From Microcaldota archaeon (GTDB taxonomy: Archaea > Micrarchaeota > Micrarchaeia > Anstonellales > Bilamarchaeaceae): a stretch of DNA of 64,000 nt. Positions 50,101 to 58,962 of the stretch are shown here, piece after piece. Made by a program: the position numbers and the translations under genes. The first letter of the stretch is position 1. Every line of letters starts with the position of its first letter. The stretch covers positions 50,677 through 114,676 of the forward strand of contig JAGMCT010000013.1 of NCBI GenBank assembly GCA_023129075.1. The letters run 5' to 3'. The notes beneath the pieces were generated by a model that did no database searches, was not told where the DNA came from, and saw only the letters and a program-made list of their open reading frames with translations.

Positions 50101-50175
50101 GGGGGGAATAGTGCTTTGAAACTCTTGTGCAAACGAAAAGGAAAACAACAAGAGAAATAAAATCCAGAATCTCAT
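47083..50175 (-). CDS. Large membrane-anchored protein of unknown function
   Basis: 1030 aa; signal peptide MRFWILFLLLFSFSFAQ, ~200-aa Cys-containing exported region, TM MAFCLPILLLFGLLAGGMFMLG, long Ala/Gly/Lys-rich tail. Confidence 0.8.
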   Translation of the reverse strand: MRFWILFLLLFSFSFAQEFQSTIPPHMQYIETPNLPLTDWLATFEYSPCEGCPDPLSDIPFMMPVSNISAEKDIYKIEVILAQEKSGVRRPVEEATIFAVVIDRDAKKRHRCKMHTNEDGKAVFDFSDLDYCIEDGCTFKFIFCCTNVSVDCMIEACLQQPMATLDSIPACKNYVDAGWPEIALVEGVEPALFPTTVNFPYEKVAQLPKSDIEMAFCLPILLLFGLLAGGMFMLGRNPFAGFDFRGPKFSMGSRRAIRGRGMSFSAVNIASAAMKAGLAKATGAAAVDAEKTLGEAVKAAKGKGGGSGKDAKAAAMAGKEAGMTGGMPAKAVGDAILTGKIFTGQGFVNLVKSITGIGAIMEAKGIIKGARAKGTDTDAYRSSSSIIGNIAQSSNIGGLVFLGKQMGLFRGTQKKESLKEVYARNAMYARQEVEEEKNEKGEVVKAIITNTITGNTVEFDMSSSADSRAYDGYKATRLNAATSLYEHSAAIVKGSGVSAISELSGVTASVVTRDVVNKKGEVIKDKKGNPMQETVVQVFNPGTGEMKEIGKVEMKNIGYGEKGGAKNFVSDFNSVKGMTSGMDDNIIKGFVGAGEAERKPYATDYGVFGVGKTENVEKALVDSGLKGVSYTETLGKDFSAKPAEIKKFVSSPTVSLKKQTAYTDYSLMMAKQNFAEGKTKAGEKWFHTAITSAPSIALNEKVSAPQIEQTKFNNYAAASILLSSKFSDVANHSDIKTYKTEAGRISKNLGAVAVIEAVKRYEEIPVGAKSANVVALKALVESPRLTESVSAARAKEYMDDSFKFASKNEKRFSDYKQYNRAYMQASCFETKEGVIDYNPLKTELTLQETKAGLRKEYGEFKKFETARDKARDNAAGDVIKARGDLYALKERENSLNKELKEKINTDRKRAIGVEMDSIKTLREQTNLKLEDAGNRQKTLSKVTKEGFELYTDVKPFIDGTDSKAMGKALETIEEKKNKKENALTTDFQKFISRGPGERAKERKKTSIVKSRSLPRTPLKKWASRKKKPKA

Positions 50176-50237
50176 AAATGAAATACTATATTATACTTTA
50201 AAAATCTAACTATATCTATGGTATTATTATTCCAACC

Positions 50238-53200
50238 CTAAGGTTGTACATGTACCGGTTCTGTGTAAATACATCGACCACACTTTTCACTCCACAGAGA
50301 AATCCCAGGACATTCATCGCTTGGAACAAGGCACTCCTGAAAATCCTCATACCAATAATTGCCCTCGCCACAGTATGTCAGGACATTGACGCACTCCTGT
50401 GTTTCTTCAACCCATCCTTCATTGGAAGAACAGGCCGTTCCTGAGGCTACGCATTCATCGCCAACCTTGACTTCACCGACTTTGCATCCATTATCCAGAA
50501 TACATGCATATTCTTCTTCCTTATATTCTCCAAAATCACAAATACATTCCTCCAAATCAGCATCCCAGTAAGCTCCATGTCCACATATTGCTTCTTCAAA
50601 AGGAGCACATGTCTGAGTTTCGCTGTCCCATTCCTCCCCAAGTTCGCAGATACTTTCGCATTCTCCTGTATCTGGATTAAATTCCTCTCCTTCTCCGCAT
50701 TCTTCTGTTGATGGAATGCATTCTCCTGTAACAGGGTCTAATTCCTGTCCCTGCGGACAGACGCTCTCGACTTCGCATTTATAATAATACCAGAAACCAG
50801 CACGTTTTGGCTCAAAACCCTCAGGACAAAACATAAGACATTTGCCATCAACAGAATCAAACCTATGATAGTTAGAAATACTCTCACAGTCCTCAGGAGA
50901 ATAAATATATATATCCGAGTAACTTCCATCCTTCTCACATATTATTCTAGTCGTACAAACCTGAATAGAATCACAGTCAAACAATTTACAAGAACCAGCG
51001 TAGATATCAAAGAAAGAATATTTGGGGGGTCTATGCATACTACATCCATAAACATCAACACACTCTGTTTTATCCGAGCTCCAGATATAACCTTCCTTAC
51101 ATCTATGCTCACCACCTACACAACCACATACGTCTTCATCCCAAGAATACTCTCCAGTGCAGGGAATTACGCACATTTTCTTCCCCTTGCACATTACACT
51201 AACTTCACCAGCTGCACAAGTTACAGGGGCCTTTGGACAATTCAGGCATTTGCAGGAAATTGTTCTTTTTGTTATGGGTATCTCAAACCCGCATATCTCT
51301 GGGTCCAGGTCCACAGTACCGCAGTCAGCAAGGTCGCTCCCATCCTTAGGAAATATTATTGCTTCCGGAGCATAGAAATCCGATGGAAGTGTTTTGAAAG
51401 AATAATTTTTAAGCGAACAAGGAATGGTCTCATATTTTCCCTCTATGCTCCCTACATAATCCGCATAAAGGTCCATATTATCCTGGTCTATCTCTACATT
51501 CACCTGCTCTATTGTTCCATCCTCATAAGTAATGGAGCATTTAAGCTCAACAGAGTCAAGTGTGCATGTATCTTCCGTGAGGCAGTTATCAGGCCATTTA
51601 ACATTAGAACCTTTCTTATATCCCTCACAAAAGGGTCCGACACCGTTGAACTGTCCATTGCAAAGACCAGAGTCATCAAACACTGTACAAGGGATACATG
51701 GACACTTCTCAGCTATCCCTACTTTTTGGGTAAATGTTCGGTATTTATAGCCTACAAAAAGGCGTGATGCTGCATAGACATCATCAAAAGGTCCATCATC
51801 CAATTTATAAACATTAAAAGGCCCATCTCCTATATCTCTTTTCACTAAACTTGAATCAAATTCTGTTTCCCATTGCTCATACACAAAACCGAAATTTCCG
51901 CTTCTCACAAGATTCTGGGTATTTTCAGATAAATACTGTGCATACTCTCCTCCCGGATCAGGAGATGCTCCTTCTAAAAGAAGTATGTTCGGCTTTCCGA
52001 ATAACCTTAGAAGTTCTCTTCCAACCCCTAAATGTGCTTTGTAAAACTCTTCAGGTAGACCACCATAGTAAAAATGGTCTGGACAAGCAGCTACTTCTAT
52101 GAAATCAACTGCTTCAATTAATTCAGTATTACACATGGAGTCAGGAACCGAGCATGGTTTCTCTTCAGTATTTTCAAACAAAATAGAAACATCCCTTATA
52201 ATACTTTTGGCATAGCGTTCACTAGGAGTTAAATCTACCTGGCCATCTAAACTTACTGTATATATTTGCACCCCAACCAAACACTTAGGACATAACCTCC
52301 TTATCTTTGAGGAAGCATCTATTACACGTTGCTTAAGGTCGGCATCCATAACATTATTGGAATCAAAATACGCAACTATATAAACGATGGGACCTTGGTT
52401 TTTTATTCTCCTAACTATGGATTCAAAGGGTTTTTCAGGGACATAAGATCCTCCTAATTCTTCCTTAGCCCATTCAGGAAAATCGTTATAATTCTCAAGA
52501 CCACGGCAACCCTGCAGGCACTCCTTCAGGCACTCAGTTGGAGAAGATAGAGGATTATCCTCACAGAAAATATCACAGGAAATATCACAGAAATCCTTAC
52601 AGTAAGGAGCATGTTCATCCCTTGAAGTTGAAAAATCCTCATAAAACTCATTAGCAGAGATATCCACAACAGGAAGAACTCCTCTCTGGAGATATTCCTT
52701 TATTTTATCTCTTAAATAAAGAGAATCCGGAACCCCCATAGACCAGCTGGTAAGCCCTATCCATGACCTATATTCCGTTGGGTCATCCAATTTTGGAACA
52801 CGGCAGACAGGTATGAACTCCTCATCCATACCCGGGATCACCATCAAGGGATAATGCCCAAATTCATCAGTAGGACAATTAAATAAATTAGGAGAAGAAG
52901 GTTTTACTTCTTCTCTTGCTAGATTTACAAAACTGCATGATTCACACCATCCAAAGCGGTGGAGTTCAAGGCCAGTAAACAGGTTCATATAACAATCCCC
53001 AATTTTATATTTATTCAACTCTGTAACAAAGGAATCGGTAGTAGGAACTGCAACTGTTGCCCAAGGAGAGTATGCTTTACAGCTCAGGTCATCATTGTGT
53101 TCAACACAAAAATATTCAGGATCATTAAAATTATTCTGACACCACGCTCCAGCATCTGCGGCTGCCTGAAAGGCAACCCACTCATTAGAAATGCTTTTCA

Positions 53201-55805
53201 TTCTAGGGTAGCCTTCTATAAAGGGGTATGGACATGTGTGAATCGTAATATTCTGACTTATTTCATCAGGGTCACCACAACCCATCCAATACAGATAATT
53301 ATGCGGACCATTTATACTCTTCGAAACATCAAATGTGGGCTTTGTCATATCAAAAAAATAATCCACATTATTGACATACTCCGCATTTACCACTACCCCA
53401 TTGAAAGTAGCGTGAGCACCTGCACGAAACTGATAAAAAAAGGAAGGCATCCCCAGGTTTTGGAGGTAGAGCGCTTCTTCTTTTTCCTTACACTCTCCTT
53501 CATCATTCTTTATCGATATATCAAATTTAAACTCATCAAAAAACAAGTCATCTTCTAAAGCACCCGCGTAATACTTATCCCAACTTTTCCACGCTGGCTC
53601 TCCATCACAGTCAATCTTATTAACATAATCAGTTTTAATGCCTAACCTTCCAAAACCAGATACTGTATTCATACCTGTAAAATCTTTGGTAGTCCATAAG
53701 AACATTGGAAAGGATATTATTCTGCTTACGTCATTTTCGTCCCACTCTTCATCATCCCATCCATGTCCACATGCAAAATTCTCAACAAGCTGCAGACCTA
53801 TTGCCTGTGGCCATTCCATCACTTCATCATCACATCCCTCTGGCCAACCATCACCAAGAGTGGCAACATCTCCAGGTGGGTACATGTGCTGTACAAAGTT
53901 AGCAATTTCATTATACTGGTTCTCAGACCCATATTTAGTTCCAAAATTATTCGAATCCAAGTAGATTTGAAAATCCATGGTATATGGACGCCTGTGAGCA
54001 CCAACAAGCTCTATAGACACACCACTCGACTCACCACTCAAATCCTGGTCATCAAATCTTACTGTGGACGGGTCTATCTCATAATTTATATCATAAGGGT
54101 CCTTTGCAAACTCAACATCCACCCCATAAACTACAAATACAGGAACAGATGTGCCTTCTGCAATATTTTTCGCTATAAATGAACGTGATTTCATTGGCTG
54201 TCCGGACTCTAATTTATACATTGTAACCTCATTACCACCAACGTCATCAAAATATTCCCAGTAATAAGTATCTGTTGTGCGTCCTGTTTTTACGGGATCG
54301 AGACCACAGACTGTTTCTCCTGCATCATTCATCTCACAATCACAATCTATTGCTATAGAGACCTGCTTCCCATCTATTTCAGTATAAGAAACACATGCAT
54401 ACCTTACATAATCCTCCCAACTGCATGCACCGCTCATGCAATCTGCTCCGGAAAGGCATTCATATTCAAAACCTGGTTTTATGGTTCCATCTTTGGTTCG
54501 GTGTATGTCTTTTCTTGGACGCGACTTCTCTCCATATGGCCAATCTTTCACAGGGTCTCCTGTATATAGATACTCTCCTTGCAGGAAACTGCCATAGCCT
54601 TTCAAACTGCTTGTTTTGTAATCAATTGCAAAATAAGGCGTGCCCTTTACTCCTCTTTCTTTTACTACGCTGGAGTAAACGGAGGCATAACTAGCCCAAG
54701 GAGTTTCATCATGCCAAGAATAGTCAAGAAGAGGAGAAAGAGGAGGGATGCTCTCGGAAGTTGTAGAAGGTGTTGAACATTCTTCATAACATTTCTGCGC
54801 GGTTGGAAACTCGTCATAAATAGTCCCATGAAGCTCCTCATCATACACTTCACTACATATGGAACTATGACCTATCCAAAGACCATGAAGAAGTATACAG
54901 TTACCACCATCCCACTCTATTCTTTTTGAATGGATTACCTTATACCCTCTAAAACCGCCTTCATGCTGATAATACCAGCACCTCAGATTACAATCATGAT
55001 GAGAATAAGAGGAGATATCATCATTAGTCTTGCAGACCCATTCTCCATTTAACAATTCTACATTCCCGGAATAAGAGCAAAGACTTCCAGCACGGTCATG
55101 GCCTACCTCAGTAAAACTATTACCACCAGCATCAAACTCCATATCAACAGCCAAATAATTCATATAGCGGTCCTTATCCCCCATTGGATTCAATCTGCAG
55201 TCAGCATCAGTAACCGGAAAGAAAACAGAGGAGATATCATATTCATTAAAAGTACTTCCAACCCCAAACCTGTATCCCAATGCATAAAGCTTTCCCTTGC
55301 TGTTCTGTATTGCACGCAGAAGCAGAGGGGTAAGTTTCTCAAACCTGCAGTCCACACCATAAAGGTTCCTTGTCTGGCCCTCAAAACCAACCTTATCCCT
55401 CTCTTCTGTAAAACTTGAGGTTGAAGGCGTGGGTTTAGGGAGATAACTGAAATCACCGCAGATAAGAGCTACACAATTTCCCCTGGTGCAGCCCGTTATC
55501 TCAAGCTCTCCGCATATAGGAATCAGCATAGTCTCAGTTTTACCAGGGGGGGTTACATTGCAGGTATTTACAAGAACGATTTTGTCCTCCTCTGTATCGC
55601 ATTTTTTACTCCCATCAGGATAAGCAAAACAGTACTCATCTTCGGTAAAATAATAGCAGAATTCTGTTGTGTATTTTGTTTCGTTTTCAAGAACGCATGT
55701 TCCATCCATAGTTGCATTATACCTTAAACAACAGTCGTAGAACTCAGGGTCATTGGTGCAGCCAAAAAGGAAAAGAAACAAAAATACAATCAATAATCTC
55801 TTCAT
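50238..55805 (-). CDS. Giant Cys-rich secreted lipoprotein
   Basis: 1855 aa; MKRLLIVFLFLFLFGCTNDPEFYDCC (lipobox LFGC); many Cys; C-terminal repeats CPQGQELDPVTGECIP...CGEGEEFNPDTGECESICELGEEWDSETQTC. Confidence 0.85.
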   Translation of the reverse strand: MKRLLIVFLFLFLFGCTNDPEFYDCCLRYNATMDGTCVLENETKYTTEFCYYFTEDEYCFAYPDGSKKCDTEEDKIVLVNTCNVTPPGKTETMLIPICGELEITGCTRGNCVALICGDFSYLPKPTPSTSSFTEERDKVGFEGQTRNLYGVDCRFEKLTPLLLRAIQNSKGKLYALGYRFGVGSTFNEYDISSVFFPVTDADCRLNPMGDKDRYMNYLAVDMEFDAGGNSFTEVGHDRAGSLCSYSGNVELLNGEWVCKTNDDISSYSHHDCNLRCWYYQHEGGFRGYKVIHSKRIEWDGGNCILLHGLWIGHSSICSEVYDEELHGTIYDEFPTAQKCYEECSTPSTTSESIPPLSPLLDYSWHDETPWASYASVYSSVVKERGVKGTPYFAIDYKTSSLKGYGSFLQGEYLYTGDPVKDWPYGEKSRPRKDIHRTKDGTIKPGFEYECLSGADCMSGACSWEDYVRYACVSYTEIDGKQVSIAIDCDCEMNDAGETVCGLDPVKTGRTTDTYYWEYFDDVGGNEVTMYKLESGQPMKSRSFIAKNIAEGTSVPVFVVYGVDVEFAKDPYDINYEIDPSTVRFDDQDLSGESSGVSIELVGAHRRPYTMDFQIYLDSNNFGTKYGSENQYNEIANFVQHMYPPGDVATLGDGWPEGCDDEVMEWPQAIGLQLVENFACGHGWDDEEWDENDVSRIISFPMFLWTTKDFTGMNTVSGFGRLGIKTDYVNKIDCDGEPAWKSWDKYYAGALEDDLFFDEFKFDISIKNDEGECKEKEEALYLQNLGMPSFFYQFRAGAHATFNGVVVNAEYVNNVDYFFDMTKPTFDVSKSINGPHNYLYWMGCGDPDEISQNITIHTCPYPFIEGYPRMKSISNEWVAFQAAADAGAWCQNNFNDPEYFCVEHNDDLSCKAYSPWATVAVPTTDSFVTELNKYKIGDCYMNLFTGLELHRFGWCESCSFVNLAREEVKPSSPNLFNCPTDEFGHYPLMVIPGMDEEFIPVCRVPKLDDPTEYRSWIGLTSWSMGVPDSLYLRDKIKEYLQRGVLPVVDISANEFYEDFSTSRDEHAPYCKDFCDISCDIFCEDNPLSSPTECLKECLQGCRGLENYNDFPEWAKEELGGSYVPEKPFESIVRRIKNQGPIVYIVAYFDSNNVMDADLKQRVIDASSKIRRLCPKCLVGVQIYTVSLDGQVDLTPSERYAKSIIRDVSILFENTEEKPCSVPDSMCNTELIEAVDFIEVAACPDHFYYGGLPEEFYKAHLGVGRELLRLFGKPNILLLEGASPDPGGEYAQYLSENTQNLVRSGNFGFVYEQWETEFDSSLVKRDIGDGPFNVYKLDDGPFDDVYAASRLFVGYKYRTFTQKVGIAEKCPCIPCTVFDDSGLCNGQFNGVGPFCEGYKKGSNVKWPDNCLTEDTCTLDSVELKCSITYEDGTIEQVNVEIDQDNMDLYADYVGSIEGKYETIPCSLKNYSFKTLPSDFYAPEAIIFPKDGSDLADCGTVDLDPEICGFEIPITKRTISCKCLNCPKAPVTCAAGEVSVMCKGKKMCVIPCTGEYSWDEDVCGCVGGEHRCKEGYIWSSDKTECVDVYGCSMHRPPKYSFFDIYAGSCKLFDCDSIQVCTTRIICEKDGSYSDIYIYSPEDCESISNYHRFDSVDGKCLMFCPEGFEPKRAGFWYYYKCEVESVCPQGQELDPVTGECIPSTEECGEGEEFNPDTGECESICELGEEWDSETQTCAPFEEAICGHGAYWDADLEECICDFGEYKEEEYACILDNGCKVGEVKVGDECVASGTACSSNEGWVEETQECVNVLTYCGEGNYWYEDFQECLVPSDECPGISLWSEKCGRCIYTEPVHVQP

Positions 55806-56791
55806 AAAAATCTCACCAACATTCTTGAGAACAATCCGGCCTCCCCGCCGAGAATATTTGTAGCAAACCGTATGAACATAAGCGTTATTGAGAACGCAAT
55901 CATGTTATTGAAAAATATACTTAAAAATGTTTGCGAAACAAAATTCGCTATATCACTTGTTGCTGAAAAGGAAACAGCAGACTGGCTAAGCGTGCTTCCC
56001 CCTGCAGTTGAAAGCCCTCCAACGGTGACTCCGCTCATAGTTGGCAAGTTGCATGCCCCGACATATTGGGGCAGTTCTGGCGGAGGAATCTTAATCTTTC
56101 CCTGCATTGACATCATAGTAAGAATCCCGGGATATACAAAATAAAAACCAAGCCCTAATGCAATAAAGAATCCTCCAATTCCTCTGGTAAAATAAAAAGA
56201 ACGCAGTACTATTCCAAGCGGAAGGAATATATTAAGCATATTCTCTCCTATGTATTTAATGAGGAATAATTGGGAATTAAGAGCAATCTGCAGACCGACT
56301 ACCTTTTTGGCAACCGTATGATATCCCTCAACCTGCCTGTGCAAAGAGGAAATCCACAGCCCCTGAAATACCGGAACTCCATAAAAAGAGAATGTCAGCC
56401 AGTAGGTTCTCTCAGGCCCGATGTCATTTGTAACAATGCTCTCAAACATCAAATCCAAGTCCTCAAGAGAATCCTGCGTGCCTTTCAGAATAACATTCAG
56501 GGGATTAACATCCGGTCCCAAGGTGTCCTTAAAGGTGGCTTCAAGGATGGTCATCCCTGAAGTAATAATCCCAACAATCATTATTATAAGCAGTGCTGTT
56601 GCTGTGGATTGGAAGAATTCGGCTATTGCAAACCGCTTCATCCTTTCGCTGTTGAGAACATAGGAAACAAGATAAAGAAAGGTATTTATGGATAATGTTA
56701 TGAGCACGGCAAGCATAGCAATTACAAACCAACCCTCGCCAGGAGTCCAATGCCCCCAAAACGTCCCCACCATTACTCCATACTCCATCAT
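55802..56791 (-). CDS. Polytopic membrane protein, paralog family member 6
   Basis: NIFLPLGIVLRSFYFTRGIGGFFIALGLGFYFVYPGILTM; NSERMKRFAIAEFFQSTATALLII; overlaps the next gene by 4 nt. Confidence 0.85.
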   Translation of the reverse strand: MMEYGVMVGTFWGHWTPGEGWFVIAMLAVLITLSINTFLYLVSYVLNSERMKRFAIAEFFQSTATALLIIMIVGIITSGMTILEATFKDTLGPDVNPLNVILKGTQDSLEDLDLMFESIVTNDIGPERTYWLTFSFYGVPVFQGLWISSLHRQVEGYHTVAKKVVGLQIALNSQLFLIKYIGENMLNIFLPLGIVLRSFYFTRGIGGFFIALGLGFYFVYPGILTMMSMQGKIKIPPPELPQYVGACNLPTMSGVTVGGLSTAGGSTLSQSAVSFSATSDIANFVSQTFLSIFFNNMIAFSITLMFIRFATNILGGEAGLFSRMLVRFL

Positions 56792-56796
56792 ACCAC

Positions 56797-57909
56797 CTAT
56801 ATTATCTGAATCAACCTGGTCAGGTCAACCTCCTCCCCTATAATCCGGCTTAATGCTCTTGCAGATGCTGCAATAGCTAGTATATTAAATGAAAAAAGAA
56901 AGACAGAAGTTATAAATGATGATGCTGCATAGGAAAAAACTTCGTAGTAATTTGTACTTATGTCCGTTACATCGTTCGGCTCATCAATCTTAATCGCTTT
57001 CTGGAAAATATCCGCCGGTTCTTTAAGAAGGTCTTTTCCATCTATATCAAAAATCTTTCCAACAATATCCTTTATATTCTTCATTATATCTCCCAACTGT
57101 TCCCCAAAAGACTGGAATATGCTGTAATCAAGGTCAAACTCGCTGTCATATACTGATTTTGATGGGTCTCCGAAAGTGGATGGATTCCAAAAAAACGATT
57201 CCATCGTAAGAAGAAATGGAAATATAATGAATAAGGAAATTACAATTGCAATAAGTGCTCCACCCAGTTTCCTAAAGAATGGCATAGAACGCAGTATCAA
57301 TGCCAGGGGCAGGTATTGTAATAATGCTCCCTTATTTAGTGCAGTTATAAAAAACAATTGTGCAAGAACCGTAAGATAAGAAACGGTTGTAGAGTAAAGA
57401 AGCACCCCCATGATTTGAGAAACAAAACTCAAACCCGAGAAAGGAGAAAAATTCTTTCCGTTTGGACCAAAAACGCATATGAAAATACCTGGTTCGCACA
57501 ACTGCCTTCCATATCTTGAAAGGATTTCAGCAGAGCCTCCATAATACCTAATGGATTGTATCGTGCGGTGATTATAGTCTGCTATATCCTTTAGATAATT
57601 CTGGGAGATTTCAAATACTCCTTTTCCAGTGGAGCTTTTTTCAGCTCCAAGAACTTCTTGAAGCTGTGATGATTCAAGCCAGCAGGAAACCCCTATAAGC
57701 TGCAGTACGAGTATAGCCAAAACAACAGAAACCCCAATCTGGAAAAACTCTGTTTTGCTCCAAGCAAGAAGCTTTGGATTTCTCAGGAACTGGCCAAAGA
57801 GGTAAACTATTGTAATTACAAGAGATGTTATTACCAGTGCAAATAAGGAAAGAGTATATACATCTCCGAGCACATCAAAACTACTGCATATTCCATTCAT
57901 ACCATTCAC
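56797..57909 (-). CDS. Polytopic membrane protein, paralog family member 5
   Basis: LPLALILRSMPFFRKLGGALIAIVISLFIIFPFLLTM; NPKLLAWSKTEFFQIGVSVVLAILVL. Confidence 0.85.
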   Translation of the reverse strand: MNGMNGICSSFDVLGDVYTLSLFALVITSLVITIVYLFGQFLRNPKLLAWSKTEFFQIGVSVVLAILVLQLIGVSCWLESSQLQEVLGAEKSSTGKGVFEISQNYLKDIADYNHRTIQSIRYYGGSAEILSRYGRQLCEPGIFICVFGPNGKNFSPFSGLSFVSQIMGVLLYSTTVSYLTVLAQLFFITALNKGALLQYLPLALILRSMPFFRKLGGALIAIVISLFIIFPFLLTMESFFWNPSTFGDPSKSVYDSEFDLDYSIFQSFGEQLGDIMKNIKDIVGKIFDIDGKDLLKEPADIFQKAIKIDEPNDVTDISTNYYEVFSYAASSFITSVFLFSFNILAIAASARALSRIIGEEVDLTRLIQII

Positions 57910-58962
57910 CTATGCTATCCTTGCCAATGCAGAGACATCAATCTCTGCACCAAACACCTTGGATAGTGCGGCTGTCGCGCTTAATGGATAAAGCAGCGAC
58001 AGGACGGAGGAGAAGGTTCCTCCTATAAAAGACCAATATAACGACGGTTTGAGTAAGTCATCTGAAAGGACAACCTTGACAGCATTCTTTGTGTATTTTA
58101 CATCCAGGGCAAAGGGGTCGCAGCTCCCCTCATTAGCTGTAAAATCTTCAGGAGAAAAAGCCGTATCATCTATCTTCAATGACTCAGCTGCAGTATCAAC
58201 CATCCCCTTTGTTATTAATATTCCAAATGGATAAATAAAATAAAAGGAAAACGCAAATGCAATCAGGAAACCCCCTGCACCCCTGGTAAAACTAAAACTC
58301 CTTAAGAATAAACCAATCGGAAGAAGGAACGGAAAAAAGAAATCCTTTGAAAGCACAAGCAGGAATGTTTGGGCAAGCAAAGCAAGCACTCCGCTTAATA
58401 CTGCAGGTGCTGATGCTGAAACAGAGGACAAAGGAACTGCAATCCCTGAACAGCCGGCATAGGATGCACCTATTCCAAGGAAGGAACAGCTTCCCCCAGT
58501 GGATGCCTGTTTTCCAAGGTCCTTTGAAATATCTGTGAGTACCTTCAGCACCTCTTCATTCTTCCCTACAAGGTACAATGTGGAAAGAAATGCATAATCT
58601 ATATGGTCCTTTGGATCTTGGATTGCATCATATACCGATCGCATGGATTCAGAACTTTGAGGAAGCGAAGAAGAATCTGAGATTATAAAAAAATCTCCAA
58701 TGATTGGGTCAATGATACTGCTCAACGAAGAATCTATTGAGAAAAAGAGGGCAAGAAGGAATAATGTGAAGAATACCTGGTAAAGGTCATCTGTAACAAA
58801 AGCCCGCATTTCTCTACTATCTACTATATAAGTCAAAAGATAAAAAGTAAAAAGCACAAGTACGGATATCATTATGCCTAACATGGCAGTAGTATGCCAT
58901 GGAACAGTCTGGGCAAAGAGAAGAGAAAGGAACCCAAGCAAGAACAATAAACGTTTCATCAT
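57910..58962 (-). CDS. Polytopic membrane protein, paralog family member 4
   Basis: FPFLLPIGLFLRSFSFTRGAGGFLIAFAFSFYFIYPFGILI; signal peptide MMKRLLFLLGFLSLLFAQ. Confidence 0.85.
   Translation of the reverse strand: MMKRLLFLLGFLSLLFAQTVPWHTTAMLGIMISVLVLFTFYLLTYIVDSREMRAFVTDDLYQVFFTLFLLALFFSIDSSLSSIIDPIIGDFFIISDSSSLPQSSESMRSVYDAIQDPKDHIDYAFLSTLYLVGKNEEVLKVLTDISKDLGKQASTGGSCSFLGIGASYAGCSGIAVPLSSVSASAPAVLSGVLALLAQTFLLVLSKDFFFPFLLPIGLFLRSFSFTRGAGGFLIAFAFSFYFIYPFGILITKGMVDTAAESLKIDDTAFSPEDFTANEGSCDPFALDVKYTKNAVKVVLSDDLLKPSLYWSFIGGTFSSVLSLLYPLSATAALSKVFGAEIDVSALARIA

Noticed and set aside
50865-51767. 300-aa plus-strand ORF opposite the Cys-rich lipoprotein gene
   Set aside because: Antisense shadow ORF; the minus strand has the coherent 1855-aa coding frame with a lipobox.
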